A DNA stretch of 64,000 nucleotides from Paralithodes platypus. Its lineage: Eukaryota > Arthropoda > Malacostraca > Decapoda > Lithodidae. The position numbers and the translations under genes are program-made. Below the pieces are notes generated by a model that saw only the letters and a list, made by a program, of their open reading frames with translations, was not told the DNA's origin and searched no databases. Positions 10,793 to 21,924 of this stretch are shown here, piece after piece. The stretch lies in assembly GCA_032716605.1 (NCBI GenBank), contig CM064502.1:53894879-53958878 (forward strand), read 5' to 3'. How positions within the stretch are numbered: position 1 is the first letter of the stretch; each line of letters begins with the position of its first letter.

Positions 10793-11785
10793 CACACTCG
10801 GCTGAACCTATATAAGAACCCACACACTCGGCTGAACCTATATAAGAACCCACACACTCGGCTGAACCTATATAAGAACCCACACACTCGGCTGAACCTA
10901 TATAAGAACCACACACTCGGCTGAACCTATATAAGAACCCACACACTCGGCTGAACCTATATAAGAACCCACACACTCGGCTGAACCTATATAAGAACCC
11001 ACACACTCGGCTGAACCTATATAAGAACCCACACACTCGGCTGAACCTATATAAGAACCCACACACTCGGCTGAACCTATATAAGAACCCACACACTCGG
11101 CTGAACCTATATAAGAACCCACACACTCGGCTGAACCTATATAAGAACCCACACACTCGGCTGAACCTATATAAGAACCCACACACTCGGCTGAACCTAT
11201 ATAAGAACCCACACACTCGGCTGAACCTATATAAGAACCCACACACTCGGCTGAACCTATATAAGAACCCACACACACTCGGCTGAACCTATATAAGAAC
11301 CCACACACTCGGCTGAACCTATATAAGAACCCACACACTCGGCTGAACCTATATAAGAACCCACACACTCGGCTGAACCTATATAAGAACCCACACACTC
11401 GGCTGAACCTATATAAGACACCACACACTCGGCTGAACCTATATAAGAACCCACACACTCGGCTGAACCTATATAAGAACCCACACACACTCGGCTGAAC
11501 CTATATAAGAACCCACACACTCGGCTGAACCTATATAAGAACCCACACACTCGGCTGAACCTATATAAGAACCCACACACACTCGGCTGAACCTATATAA
11601 GAACCCACACACTCGGCTGAACCTATATAAGAACCCACACACTCGGCTGAACCTATATAAGAACCCACACACTCGGCTGAACCTATATAAGAACCCACAC
11701 ACTCGGCTGAACCTATATAAGAACCCACACACTCGGCTGAACCTATATAAGAACCCACACACTCGGCTGAACCTATATAAGAACC
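10793..11785. repeat. 30-bp minisatellite with TATATAAG in every unit
   Basis: About 33 tandem copies of CACACACTCGGCTGAACC followed by TATATAAGAACC. Copies are almost identical; a few have an extra CA (32 bp), one lacks a C (near 10,909) and one has GACACC in place of GAACCC (near 11,418). The minus-strand frames of alternating YRFSRVCGFL and YIGSAECVGS arise because 30 is a multiple of three; they are not proteins. Confidence 0.97.
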
Positions 11786-11829
11786 TGAACGAAGCAGTAT
11801 TATAGCCCAGATCAATAATTAATGTATTC

Positions 11830-12473
11830 ATGTATTTTTTTTAGTTTCTTCGCTAAACCTCCATCAAACTTAGCCCCCCCCCCCCCCTCTCTCTCTCCTT
11901 AAGATAAAATTGTACATTTTTCGGTAGACAAATTTTCCGGCTCGGCTTCTCTTATAATCACAGGCTCGCTATATCTCGCCAGGAATAAATCGACACATAA
12001 TTGGCACGATATGTCTTAAGGGCAGGTTTTTAGTTTGTTTCCTACTCCTCCAGCAATCTAAAAATGTCACCCCCTTGACCCCCTTTCAAGATAAATTTGT
12101 ACATTTTTCGGTAGAAAAATGTCCCGGCCAAAGGCCGGTTCCTCTTAAATTACAGGCTCGCTATCGCTCGCCAGGATAAGATCGACACCTGAATGGCACG
12201 AAAGGTCTTAATATGGGGTGAAAGTTCTTAAAATCGCTAAACTAATGGGGCAAACGTTTTATAATATCAAAAGCAATGGGGCTAAACATGAGGGAGAAAG
12301 GGGTCAAGAAAAAAATCCCTCGAGTGGAAATCTCCCCTTAAAATTGACAACGAAATGAAGCTAAATGTGTTAAAATCGCCTAACTAATGGGCCGAACGTC
12401 TTAAAAATTCAAAACTAATGGAGCTAAACATGAGGGAGAAAGGGGTCCAGAAAAACGACCCATATCCCCTTAA
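11830..12473 (-). mobile_element. B-type TTAA MITE interrupted by an A-type copy
   Basis: Reverse-oriented B copy: TAGTTTCTTCGCTAAACC at the left, CCATATCCCCTTAA at the right. The poly-C run at 11,874-11,887 and a CT tract lie inside it. An A-type copy (12,016-12,341) sits within it at a TTAA. Confidence 0.85.
12016..12341 (-). mobile_element. A-type TTAA MITE with an exact target duplication
   Basis: Left junction ATATGTC|TTAAGGGCAGG, right junction CTCCCCTTAA|AATTGAC. Uninterrupted relatives read GGTCTTAAAATTGAC at this place, so the host B element was split at TTAA and TTAA is present on both sides. This fixes the element boundaries and its target-site duplication. Confidence 0.93.
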
Positions 12474-12522
12474 GGCAGCCCAGACGGTATTGTGCAGCAT
12501 AATTTACTGGTTCGGCTCAATG

Positions 12523-12769
12523 GTTTAAGGAAGGGGTTTAGTTTGCTCTCTAAACCTCTATCAAGTAGTAGTAGTAGTAATAGTAGTAATAGTAGTAATA
12601 ATATTTATAATAGTAGTTGTAGTAGTAGTAGTAATAGTAGTAATAGTAGTAATAATATTTATAATAGTAGTTGTAGTAGTAGTAGTAGTAGTAGTAATAG
12701 TAGTAATAATATTTATAATAGTAGTTGTAGTAGTAGTAGTAGTAGTAATAGTAGTAATAATATTTATAA

Positions 12770-12801
<32 letters not shown>

Positions 12802-12973
12802 ATAGTAGTAATAATATTTATAATAGTAGTTGTAGTAGTAGTAGTAGTAGTAATAGTAGTAATAATATTTATAATAGTAGTAGTAGTAGTAGTAGTAGTA
12901 GTAATAGTAGTAATAATATTTATAATAGTAGTTGTAGTAGTAGTAGTAGTAGTAGTAGTAGTAATATTTATAA

Positions 12974-13005
<32 letters not shown>

Positions 13006-13078
13006 ATAGTAGTAATAATATTTATAATAGTAGTTGTAGTAGTAGTAGTAGTAGTAATAGTAGTAATAATATTTATAA

Positions 13079-13110
<32 letters not shown>

Positions 13111-13198
13111 ATAGTAGTAATAATATTTATAATAGTAGTTGTAGTAGTAGTAGTAGTAGTAATAGTAGTAGTAGTAGTAATATTATAATAGTAGTAGA

Positions 13199-13245
<47 letters not shown>
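12523..13245. repeat. (AGT)n/(AAT)n higher-order trinucleotide array
   Basis: Starts in a truncated A-type MITE end (AAGGAAGGGGTTTAGTTTGC, 12,528-12,566) and turns into repeats of about 60-70 bp: (AGT)n, AATAGTAGTAATAATATTTA, then TAATAGTAGTTGT. From 13,198 it is pure (TTA)n. The 251-residue Ser/Asn frame is an artefact. Confidence 0.93.
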
Positions 13246-13248
<3 letters not shown>

Positions 13249-13477
13249 ATATAAATATGCCAATAAATACCCCCATCCCCCCTTAATGGCGCCTATATTT
13301 CACCATTCTCTCGTCCCTCCTCCTCTTCTGCCTTCGAAATTCCCTGTCATTTTGATATTTTCTAATCCACTTCCTTCCACTAAATGTCCCATAAATTGAG
13401 GTTACCCTCCTCTTACATCCTACAGATTATCTTGTCGGCGATTCACTATCACCACCTCTTCAATACTTGAGATTCAA

Positions 13478-13815
13478 TTAAGGGGAGGTTTCTAGTTTGT
13501 TCCCTAGACCTCCATCAAGCTTCAAATTACACACCCTAGACACCCTGTCAAGATAAATTTGTACATTTTTCGGTAGAAAAATTTCCCGGCCGAAGGCCGG
13601 TGCCTCTTAAATTACAGGCTCGCTATCGCTCCCCAGGAAAAAATCGACACCTAAATGGCACAAAAAGTCTTAAAATTGACAGAAATTGGTTGAAAGTTCT
13701 TAAAATCGCCAAACTAGTGGGGCGAACTTCTTAAAATCTCAAAAGCAATGGGGCTAAACATGAGGGAGAAAGGGGTCCAGAAAAAAAAAATCATCAAGTG
13801 GAAATCTCCCCTTAA
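13478..13815 (-). mobile_element. A-type TTAA MITE
   Basis: TTAAGGGGAGGTTTCTAG to GGAAATCTCCCCTTAA, 338 bp. Core present with one change (CGCTCCCCAGG for CGCTCGCCAGG). The 13,250-13,477 stretch before it shows no gene. A (CT)n run follows at 13,819-13,843. Confidence 0.88.
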
Positions 13816-13965
13816 CGCCTCTCTCTCTCTCTCTCTCTCTCTCTTGCTTTCACATTATCTTTGTCTTTAATTAATTATTTGCTAACACAATGCACTGTAT
13901 ATTAGAGAATGGTTCAAAGGGGGGGTGACTGTCTGTGTGATGCTTATCGCCATTTATTGTCCTGT

Positions 13966-14298
13966 TTAAGGGGAGATTTCCTCCGGGAAGATTTTTTTCT
14001 GGACCCCTTTCTCCCTCATGTTTAGCCCCATTGTTTTTTAGATTTTAAGACGTTCGCCCCATTAGTTTGGCGATTTTAAGAACCCTCGCCCCATTTCTGT
14101 TAATTTTAAAACCAATCGTGCCATTTAGGTGTCGATTTTTTCCTGGCGAGATAGCGAGCCTGTAATTTAAGGGGAATCGGCCTTCGGCCGGGACATTTTT
14201 CTACCGAAAAATGTACAAATTTATCTTGAAAGGGGGTCTAGGGGGAGTAATTTTAAGTTTGATGGAAGTCTAGGGAATCAACTAAAAACCTCGCCTTA
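13966..14298 (+). mobile_element. A-type TTAA MITE, right terminus mutated
   Basis: TTAAGGGGAGATTTCCTC at the left; the right end reads AAAAACCTCGCCTTAG. Core has a 4-base deletion (GGCGAGATAGCGAGCC). Confidence 0.85.
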
Positions 14299-14299
14299 G

Positions 14300-15150
14300 C
14301 TTGAGGACTGCGGCAAGCCACATTTGAGGCACAGTACTGTACATCTACAAAAAATGCACCAGTGGCGGTAAATTGAATGCAAAACAAGACATCTTTCCAT
14401 ACCACCACCTCCTCTCCTAACCCTCCCTTACTCTCTCTCTCTCCCTCCCTCCCTATTCTCCCCCTCCTTCCCTCTATCTCCCCCACCCCTTCCTTTCTCT
14501 ACTTCCTCTCTCTCTCCCAGTCCCTCCACTACCTCCTTCCCCCTCCAGTACCTTTTCCCTCCTTCAATCCCCCTTCTATCCCTGTACCACCACCCCTCTC
14601 TCACACACTGTGCGAGAAACTCAAGAGACGTCAGTAAGCCTTGCGACAGCAGTCAGAGCGGGAGAGTGTCGCTCCTCTCATGAGACCAGCCAGCCTCTCC
14701 CTCGGTTTGTACATTGGAATGTACATTTTATGATTGTCCATTCATCATACATGCCTTGCTCTTGAAGACTGCACATGTGGGGCAACACTATTGCTTTATA
14801 CGCCAAGCCAAACATGATGCATAGCGGATGTATGCCTGCCTAAGGCCCTCACGCGTTTCTTAGGTTAAGAATGCTCTTGAACCCCCAAGATGCAGACTAA
14901 TGATAAGCTTGTATTTTTAGGCTGCAATACTGGTATTACAAATGGTTGATAATCATGCATGGGAAGATTAGTACAATAGTTTACTGTTAGCCAAAGATAA
15001 AGGTCATTATAATACTGAAGGATTTAAGCATTGGTTTAATGTCCTTTGATCCACCCCAAACCATACCTGTGATGTGTGCTGGAACAGTATATCATGGGAT
15101 GAAAGCACATCCGGGAACACACCTGGCAGTATGCTCTTTGACCATCACTA
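14300..15150. other. No gene recognised
   Basis: Pyrimidine-rich stretch (14,395-14,600, CTCTCTCCCTCCC) followed by ordinary AT-rich sequence. Short frames here show no family motif, no splice-site pattern and no compositional signal of coding. Confidence 0.6.
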
Positions 15151-15213
15151 TCTACACATACACACACACACACAGACACACACATACACACATACACAAG
15201 CACACGTAGGCCT

Positions 15214-15267
<54 letters not shown>

Positions 15268-15310
15268 ATACACAAGCACACGTAGGCCTACACGCACACA
15301 CACACATTCA
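15151..15310. repeat. (CA)n microsatellite with a duplicated insert
   Basis: Two copies of CAAGCACACGTAGGCCTACA embedded in (AC)n, at 15,197 and 15,273. Confidence 0.9.
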
Positions 15311-15384
15311 CAATTAATAGGTTTAGCTTACAAGAAATTAATGTATGATTGAATTCAGCAATATATATGGAACTACTATGTCTC

Positions 15385-15482
15385 CTTCTCGAGTCAGTCA
15401 CCCCTATAATAGTAATTAAAAAGGGAAAACTGGGGCAAGTGAAGGAGTACATACATACATACATACATACGTACATACATAC
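15385..15482 (+). mobile_element. Short dispersed repeat ending in (ACAT)n
   Basis: CTTCTCGAGTCAGTCACCCC, an A-rich stretch, GGGGCAAGTG, then (ACAT)n at 15,451-15,482. The same layout (GAGTCGGCCACCCCC, A-rich, GTGGGGATTGGGCCTGAG, tetranucleotide tail) is found at 18,620, 27,115, 61,485 (minus) and 61,836, with tail-only remnants at 49,840, 50,560 and 54,775. Confidence 0.65.
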
Positions 15483-15675
15483 TATGTCTCTGCATCATAT
15501 CAATGGCAAATTATCACAATTAACAGGATATTTCTCTACAAAAAAAAAAATGTAGTTTATGGTGGCTCAGTTTACGATTTAACTATATTTTATTTAGGTG
15601 AATTAATAATTAAGTTGAGCGAAAAAGGTAAAGAAAACTTCTTTTGAACTGCAGGAATCACCACATTAGTGAGAA

Positions 15676-16134
15676 TTTTATATACAGTACAGTACAGTAC
15701 AATTTTATATACAGTAGAGTACAGTACAATTTTATATACAGTACAGTACAGTACAATTTTATATACAGTACAGTACAGTACAATTTTATATACAGTACAG
15801 TACAGTACAATTTTATATACAGTATAGTACAGTACAATTTTATATACAGTACAGTACAGTACAATTTGATATACAGTACAGTACAGTACAATTTTATATA
15901 CAGTACAGTACAGTACAATTTTATATACAGTACAGTACAGTACAATTTTATATACAGTACAGTACAGTACAATTTTATATACAGTATAGTACAGTACAAT
16001 TTTATATACAGTACAGTACAGTACAATTTTATATACAGTATAGTACAGTACAATTTTATATACAGTACAGTACAGTACAATTTTATATACAGTATAGTAC
16101 AGTACAATTTTATATACAGTACAGTACAGTACAA
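15676..16134. repeat. 27-bp minisatellite (ACAGTAC-rich)
   Basis: About 17 copies of ATTTTATATACAGTACAG followed by TACAGTACA. A single C/T variant (ACAGTATAG) recurs in alternate units on the right half. Both strands are open because 27 is a multiple of three; no protein is implied. Confidence 0.95.
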
Positions 16135-16206
16135 TTGCCTGCAGTGAAATTGTCAGACTCTTTTGAGCAAGTTGACACTGTGATGAAGTATTTAGAAACC
16201 TTCCTT

Positions 16207-16540
16207 TTAAGGGGAAATTTCCTCTTGAGGGATTTTTTTCTTGACCCCTTTTTCCCTCATGTTTAACCCCATTGCTTGTGACATTTTAAGATGTTCGCCC
16301 CATTACTTTGGCGATTTTAAGAACTTTCACCCCATTTATGTAACTTTTAAGACCTTTCGTCCCATTTAGGTGTCGATTTTTTCCTGGCGAGCGATAGCGA
16401 GCCTGTAATTTAAGAGGAACCGGCCTTCGGCCGGGACATTTTTCTACCGAAAAATGTACAAATTTACCTTGAAAGAGGGTCTAGGGTGTGTAATTTCAAG
16501 CTTGATGGAAGTCTAGGAAACACTAAAAACCTCCCCTTAA
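16207..16540 (+). mobile_element. A-type TTAA MITE
   Basis: TTAAGGGGAAATTTCCTC to AAAAACCTCCCCTTAA, 334 bp, with an intact CGGCCTTCGGCCGGGACATT hairpin region. Confidence 0.9.
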
Positions 16541-16711
16541 ACATATGTTCAAGTCAGTAATTACCCTTTTTCGATGTTCAACGGTCTCCAGTGTGTAATA
16601 TACATGATATTTGTGCAGGCGATGGCACTATTTACTAGGCAGAAAATGACATTAACTGTTGCAGTGTCAAATTGGCAATACGCTCATTAAAATTATGTCA
16701 AACCAAACAAA

Positions 16712-17047
16712 TTAAGGGGAGGTTTTTAGTTTGGTCTCTAGATATCCATCAAGCTTAAGATTACACCCCCTTGAGCCCCTTTCAAGATAAATGTTTACAT
16801 TTTTCGGTAGAAAAATGTCCCGGCTGAAAGCCGGTTCCTCTTAAATTACAGGCTCGCTATCGCTCGCCAGGATAAAATCGACACCTAAATGGAACGAAAG
16901 GTCTTAAAATTGACAGAAATGGGTCGAAGGTTCTTAAAATCGTCAAAATATTAGGGCGAACGTCTTAAAATTAGAAAAGCAATGGGGCTAAACATGAGGG
17001 AGAAAGGAGTCAATAAAAAAATCTCTCAAGTGGAAATCTCCCCTTAA
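16712..17047 (-). mobile_element. A-type TTAA MITE
   Basis: TTAAGGGGAGGTTTTTAG to GGAAATCTCCCCTTAA, 336 bp, reverse orientation. Only about 170 bp separate it from the opposite-facing copy on its left. Confidence 0.9.
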
Positions 17048-17109
17048 GCGGAGTTCGGACAACTTTATTTCCTGCCATTAAAAAACTATTAATATTAATG
17101 TTTTCAGAA

Positions 17110-18010
17110 TAGAATAAAATTTGAGCGTAACGTTTCACTCTTGGGTTGGAGAGTTGCACAGTGTATGGGTGGGATTGTGTTGCAGGACGGGTACCACGTG
17201 CCCTACGTAGAGGAGGTGGTATACACTGGGAGAGCTCTGAGGAACACTGATTAATATAGTAGCAATAGAATAGCGAGAGAGATGCAACATTGCGGCGGAG
17301 AGAGAGAGATTGCGTGAGTTGGTGAGTGGACGGGAGTTAATGATACAAAAGGCCTTTCTTTCAACTTTGTCTAGGAGTGCAGTGTGAGAGGAACCTCCCC
17401 ACACATGTGAACAATACTCAATACAATGACGCACCGTGCCCCTGTACAGAGCAAGAAGCTGTGCAGGGGTAAAGAACCCATTGAGGTGGTTGAGCACATC
17501 CAGCTTCTGGGAGGCTGCCTTAGCAAGACTGGTAATATGGTCCTTCCAAGTGAGAGCAGATGAAAAAGAGACACCAAGAATATTGAGAGAAGATGAAAGA
17601 TTGATTTTTGTATTGTTGAAGTATAAGGGAAAGTCCGCTGGGAATTCCGGACGGGTAGTAAAATAGAGAAATTGGGGTTTGGAAGCATTAAAGGCAACAA
17701 GGTTTTCTCTGCCCCAATTGGAAATAGTAGTTAGATCAGCGGATAAGTGTTCTATGGCTTTATTTCGTTTGTCTTTGAGGGATTGTTGACTGGGGCGTTC
17801 TGGAAATCTAGTTGAGTATTGTAAGGTAAGAGTCGTCTGGCGTATGAATGGATGGGACTGGAGGTACAGTTGAGAAGATCATTTATGAAAATTAGAAATA
17901 TAATTGGAGATAGGACAGAGCCCTGAGGAACACCGGAGTTGATAGGATGAGGAAGTGAGCGATGGCCGTCCACAACCGCAGCTATAGAACGACCGGAAAG
18001 GAAGTTAGAG
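17110..18010 (-). mobile_element. Jockey-like LINE fragment, degenerate RT
   Basis: Minus-strand frames read DGHRSLPHPINSGVPQGSVL, then SPIIFLIFINDLLNCTSS, and further on LLALYRGTVRHCIEYCSHVW with LLDKVERKAF. These are the RT palm and the post-RT region of a non-LTR element. The active-site box should read YADD, but here it is YARR (17,834-17,845), so catalysis is lost. The same family lies in plus orientation at 55,150-56,545. Confidence 0.8.
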
Positions 18011-18090
18011 ACAAAGGCACAGATGGAGGGTGACCTGAGTCTCCAGGGTTCAACATAGGGTGAGTTCTATGAGATAACAAGACGTCTTTC

Positions 18091-18325
18091 TTAACCCCTT
18101 CAGAGTCATATGATGCAGAGGTTGCCAGATTAGCAATAAGAAATAGAGTTCTCTCACTCTTATAATTACCTCTCCAAAATTAGTTTTCTGCCCACAGCTA
18201 ACTCAAAGACAACTGCAGAGGTTAAAGTAACTAAACTAAAAGTTTCTAAATACCCCTGATGGTAATAAAGGCTTTAAAGTATCCCTAATAGGCTCAAAAT
18301 TGCGTCAAGAACGTGAGAGGGTTAA
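18091..18325. mobile_element. TTAACCC-ended MITE (piggyBac-like ends)
   Basis: TTAACCCCTTCAGAGTCATA at the left and GAGAGGGTTAA at the right. A close copy at 24,159-24,381 shares GCAGAGGTTGCCAGATTAGC and the following sequence, so both edges are supported by comparison. Confidence 0.8.
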
Positions 18326-18619
18326 TTTTGTTACTTTCCTTTGTCTGAAAGGACTAAATAACCTATGCAGTCTTTTTTTTTTTTTTTTTTTCTATATTCC
18401 AACTTACTTCCTCTCAGGCATAGGCTGAGAGCCTTAACATTCACCGCTTTACAATGAACAGTGAAGCCCGTGAGGTCTTGTTCCAGTCTAGGGAGTGAGA
18501 CATGTGAAGCACGTAGAGTACAACGAGCACCTGCCTTCTACATAGATACTGTACGGTACCAATTCTTCTAGAGGTGTGCGAGATTTTATGTTTTGTTTTT
18601 CTGATGTGTTTTGATGTCC

Positions 18620-18736
18620 CTATTCGGGCTCTGTCTCGAGTCGGCCACCCCCATAAAAAAACAAAAAAAGAAAAAAAAACAGGGGAAGGTGCCAGGGTAT
18701 ACATACATACATACATACATACATACATACATACCT
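18620..18736 (+). mobile_element. Short dispersed repeat with (ATAC)n tail
   Basis: TATTCGGGCTCTGTCTCGAG, TCGGCCACCCCC, A-rich block, GGGGAAGGTGCC, then (ATAC)n at 18,700-18,735. Frames through it are spurious. A long T run lies at 18,371-18,392. Confidence 0.7.
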
Positions 18737-18817
18737 ATTCTTCTGCCGTCTTTACCCTGTTCACAAGTTATGCTCTGGCTGGAAATATATTGCACTCTTT
18801 TACCTGCAATCATTTAT

Positions 18818-19181
18818 TTAAGGGGAGACAGACCGATTTTCTGGACCCCCTTCTCCCTAATGTTTAGCCCCACTAGTTTTTTGAGATTTTAAGCCGTTGG
18901 TCCCATTAGTTTGGGGATTTTATGACCTTTCACCCCATTTCTTTGTCAATATTAGGACCCTTCGTGCCATTAAGGTGTCGATTTTTTCCTGGCGAGCGAT
19001 AGCGAGCCTGTAATTTTAGGAGGAATCGGCCTTTGGCCGGGACATTTTTCTACCGAAAAATGTACAAATCTATCTGTCTAGGGGGTGTTTTTCTAAGCTT
19101 GATGGAGGTCTAGGGAGGAAACTAATGGGGCTAAACATGAGGGAGAAGGAGGGGCCAGAAAACCCACCCATCTCTCCTTAA
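18818..19181 (+). mobile_element. B-type TTAA MITE with both ends
   Basis: TTAAGGGGAGACAGACCG at the left and CCCATCTCTCCTTAA at the right, 364 bp. The last 70 bp (GGGGCTAAACATGAGGGAGA) are the reverse complement of the first 70, showing that B elements have long terminal inverted repeats, not just short ends. Confidence 0.85.
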
Positions 19182-19203
19182 ATTGTTCAGTTGTTCTGCT
19201 TAT

Positions 19204-19406
19204 TAAAAGCCGGTATCACACGAGCGCTTTTTCCTTCAACATTTATGCTCAACACTGGTCTGGCAACTTATGAGATCAGTATTTTAAGTATTTCGGTTAC
19301 CTTAATTCATCTACCATCAGTCTAGTTTCCGATACCAGTGCCAAATATTCCAGAAATGTTGCCATAAAAAGTTTGACTAAAAAATCTCTCGTGTGATACC
19401 GGCTTA
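19204..19406. mobile_element. MITE, TIR AAGCCGGTATCACACGAG
   Basis: AAAAGCCGGTATCACACGAG and CTCGTGTGATACCGGCTTA bound a 203-bp palindromic unit related to 8886-9101. Confidence 0.85.
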
Positions 19407-19477
19407 TCAGCGTACACAGCTCCTTCCAATTTTTCCTCCCGTTCTCCCCTCAGTGTGTTATCTTCCAGACCACTCAG

Positions 19478-19506
19478 ACCTCTCTCTCTCTCTCTCTCTC
19501 TCCCTC

Positions 19507-19587
<81 letters not shown>
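19478..19587. repeat. (CT)n microsatellite
   Basis: Nearly pure CT run with three CTTTCT interruptions on its left part. Confidence 0.95.
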
Positions 19588-19590
<3 letters not shown>

Positions 19591-19682
19591 AGCATACAAT
19601 GAATTCAAATAGGACAGTAAGTCAGGTATTAAACCCTTTCACTGTGGGGGACATACTGATACGTATTCCATAATATTAATAC

Positions 19683-20108
19683 ATGGTGATGGGCTGGTCT
19701 ATCAGAGTGAGAGTTGAGCAATCTCTGCCATACCCATAGCTTACTCTGACTGTTCCTTTTACTTATATATTTTCTAGATCTCAAGTGACGGCGTCTCTTC
19801 CGTGGATTGACCTCCCTACTGCCAACCTAGAGATTTGCAGACTGGGAGCCAAAGCATCACATTTTTCCTTGGCCCCCCAGCTTTCCCTTCATAATTGCTG
19901 AGGGGCACAGGGCCTTGAGTGGGGCTTTGGTTTCCCAGGCATTTCCGCACCCTCCTCAGCTCCCCGCCTTGGTGTGGCTTCGGTCACCTGGGCTTTATTA
20001 GTGGTAAGCAGGGAGGGTTCTGTGTGGGCACTCGGTTATGGCCTTGGCCTTGCTTGGGACCTTGGGGCTGCTTGGCCAGACAGCTTGGGGAACAACAACA
20101 ACAACAAC
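19683..20108 (+). mobile_element. SINE with (AAC)n tail, copy 1
   Basis: Begins GGTGATGGGCTGGTCTATCA, runs through CATTTCCGCACCCTCCTCAG and ends GCTTGGGGAACAACAACAAC. Other copies: 27,727 (inside a long ORF), 32,936 (5'-truncated) and 42,275 (longest, with a clear target duplication). Confidence 0.85.
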
Positions 20109-20139
20109 ATAATATTATTCTACACTACGGGTATGTCAT

Positions 20140-21750
20140 TGTATTTCCCTCTTAAAACAGTGATCTTAAGGAGGCCTCTGGTGGTCAGTATCAGTAATAT
20201 GCACTCCCAGCTGCAAGCAGTGAGTGTGGGAAGCTCAACAATGTTTTCAGAAGCTGTCATGATGGAAGGAGCACCAAGTCACTTGTTCGATCGTGCGGAA
20301 TCAGACCAGGCTGCTAGGCAAACACACTCTTTGCGTCCCACACGATGACATCTGGGGATAATCATGGACGATACCAACCGCCGGGCAGCTTACATCATGC
20401 ACACGATAAACTCACCTCATATGCGCTGGTGGACTGACCTGACCATCCCCGAATTTCTCGTGTTCCTCGCCTTGATCTTGCTCATTAAGAAGCATAATCT
20501 TCACGACTACTGGCTAGTCGATGACATTATTCCTACAACGGTGTACGGTAAGTACATGCCCAGATATCGCAATACACAGGTAATAAGATGCTTGCACTTT
20601 TCTGTTTGCAGGCTCCTCCGTAATCCTGACAGGCTTTGCACGATTCAGACATTCTTGACCGACATGCAGGAAAGGTTTGTGCGGCTTTTCAAGCCCTTCC
20701 AGAACATGGTGATCAATGAGTCCTTGATTCTCTTTCGGGGCCATGTCTTCTTCAGGCAGTACATCCTCTCCAAAAGACACCGCTTCGGGAGAAAGTTCTT
20801 TCTAATCTGTGACTGTGATACAGGATATGTGCTGGACGTCATTGTGTACACAGGCACTAATGTTGACATTCCCAACAACCTATTGGGGCTCTCGGAGCCC
20901 ATCATGAAACAGCTGATGAAGGGGTACTGTACTTGGATGACAACTGTGTATTGTACATGGACAACTTTTACACATCGCTACTTCTCGCCAAGTATCTTTT
21001 GAGGGGAAGACCAAGTCCTGCGGCACAGTCTTGAGAAACCGGAAGTGCTAGCCTAAGTTTCTGAGACAGCAAAAAGACGGCACCATCCAGAAGAAGAGCA
21101 GCACTGACAGGATACTGGCTGATTGCTCATATGACAATAAGCCAGCCAATGTCCTATCCACCCTCCACAAGGGAGAAGTAGTGGATAGCGGCAAGAATAG
21201 ATTGGCACGAGACCCTGTCACAGACGAGGGTATCCATGTTCCTGTTATGAAACCTGATGTCACTGTCAACTATAACGTGAACATGCGTTTGGTGGAGAAG
21301 AGTGACATGCGGATCGGTTCTGTGGACTGCCTGATGAAGAGCTACATGTGGTTCAAGAAGATTATTCTCCATCTTGTAGACATTGCAACCCTAAACGTGA
21401 ACAACCGGTGGGTGACACGGATGGGTAGAATGTCTTTCATTATGCGAGTTCACCAAGCAAGTCATCCTGAGGCTGTTACAAAAGTATGGGGTGGTTCAGG
21501 CTACGGCCCAGATAAGAGCACCTGTGGCTGGCTTACATGGCCAGGTGCACGGCAGGGACTACATCAGTCAGTACTTTATCCAGTCCTGCCACCCGCTGGA
21601 CGATCTCCGGAGACAAGGGGTGGACTCAGAAGAAGTGCTACATCTGTGCGCAAACCCATCTACGACCTACACGCCGGAAGGATGTGACAACGGAGTGCGC
21701 ATAATGCAAGGCTGCTCTCTGCCACTTGAGGTGTTGAGTATTTGCTTTTG
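20140..21750 (+). pseudogene. piggyBac-type transposase, decayed
   Basis: Frames together follow a piggyBac (DDE_Tnp_1_7) transposase. From 20,364: TIPEFLVFLALILLIKK, NTQVIRCLHFS, INESLILFRGHVFFRQY, RFGRKFFLICDCDTGYVL; after a frameshift MDNFYTSLLLAKYL; then VPVMKPDVTVNYNVNMRLVE and the C-terminal zinc domain KKCYICAQTH...TTECA (about 21,625-21,747) with an in-frame stop between Cys pairs. Three faults make it inactive: the first catalytic Asp is Asn (codon 20,715), frames shift at about 20,940 and again before 21,181, and the Cys domain has a stop. Terminal repeats of this element were not identified. It directly follows a SINE. Confidence 0.82.
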
Positions 21751-21924
21751 TTTTAGGCAATTCTATGCTGGTTGGGTGTGTAAGGGATCTGCCTTGTATG
21801 GACCGCTAGGCCGTCTGCAAGAAAACACACACAGAGCAAAAGAGAGAGAGCAAGAGCAAGGGAGAGCAGAAGCGTAGGAGAGAGAGACCAGGAATGAATG
21901 AGAGAAAGAGAAACAAGGGAGTGC

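Noticed and set aside
10793..11785. CRISPR-like repeat array
   Set aside because: Units are directly adjacent with no unique spacers, in a eukaryotic context. The same holds for the arrays at 23,037 and 25,625.
10716..11831. Several minus-strand ORFs of 84-196 codons with YRFSRVCGFL/YIGSAECVGS repeats
   Set aside because: They are readings of a 30-bp minisatellite, open because the unit is a multiple of three. No start context, domain or non-repeat part.
12492..13247. 251-codon Ser/Asn ORF
   Set aside because: Made of (AGT)n and (AAT)n microsatellite units followed by a poly-Tyr (TAT)n run.
15644..16147. Open frames on both strands with FIYSTVQYN or LYCTVLYIK repeats
   Set aside because: 27-bp minisatellite; symmetric opening of both strands is an artefact.
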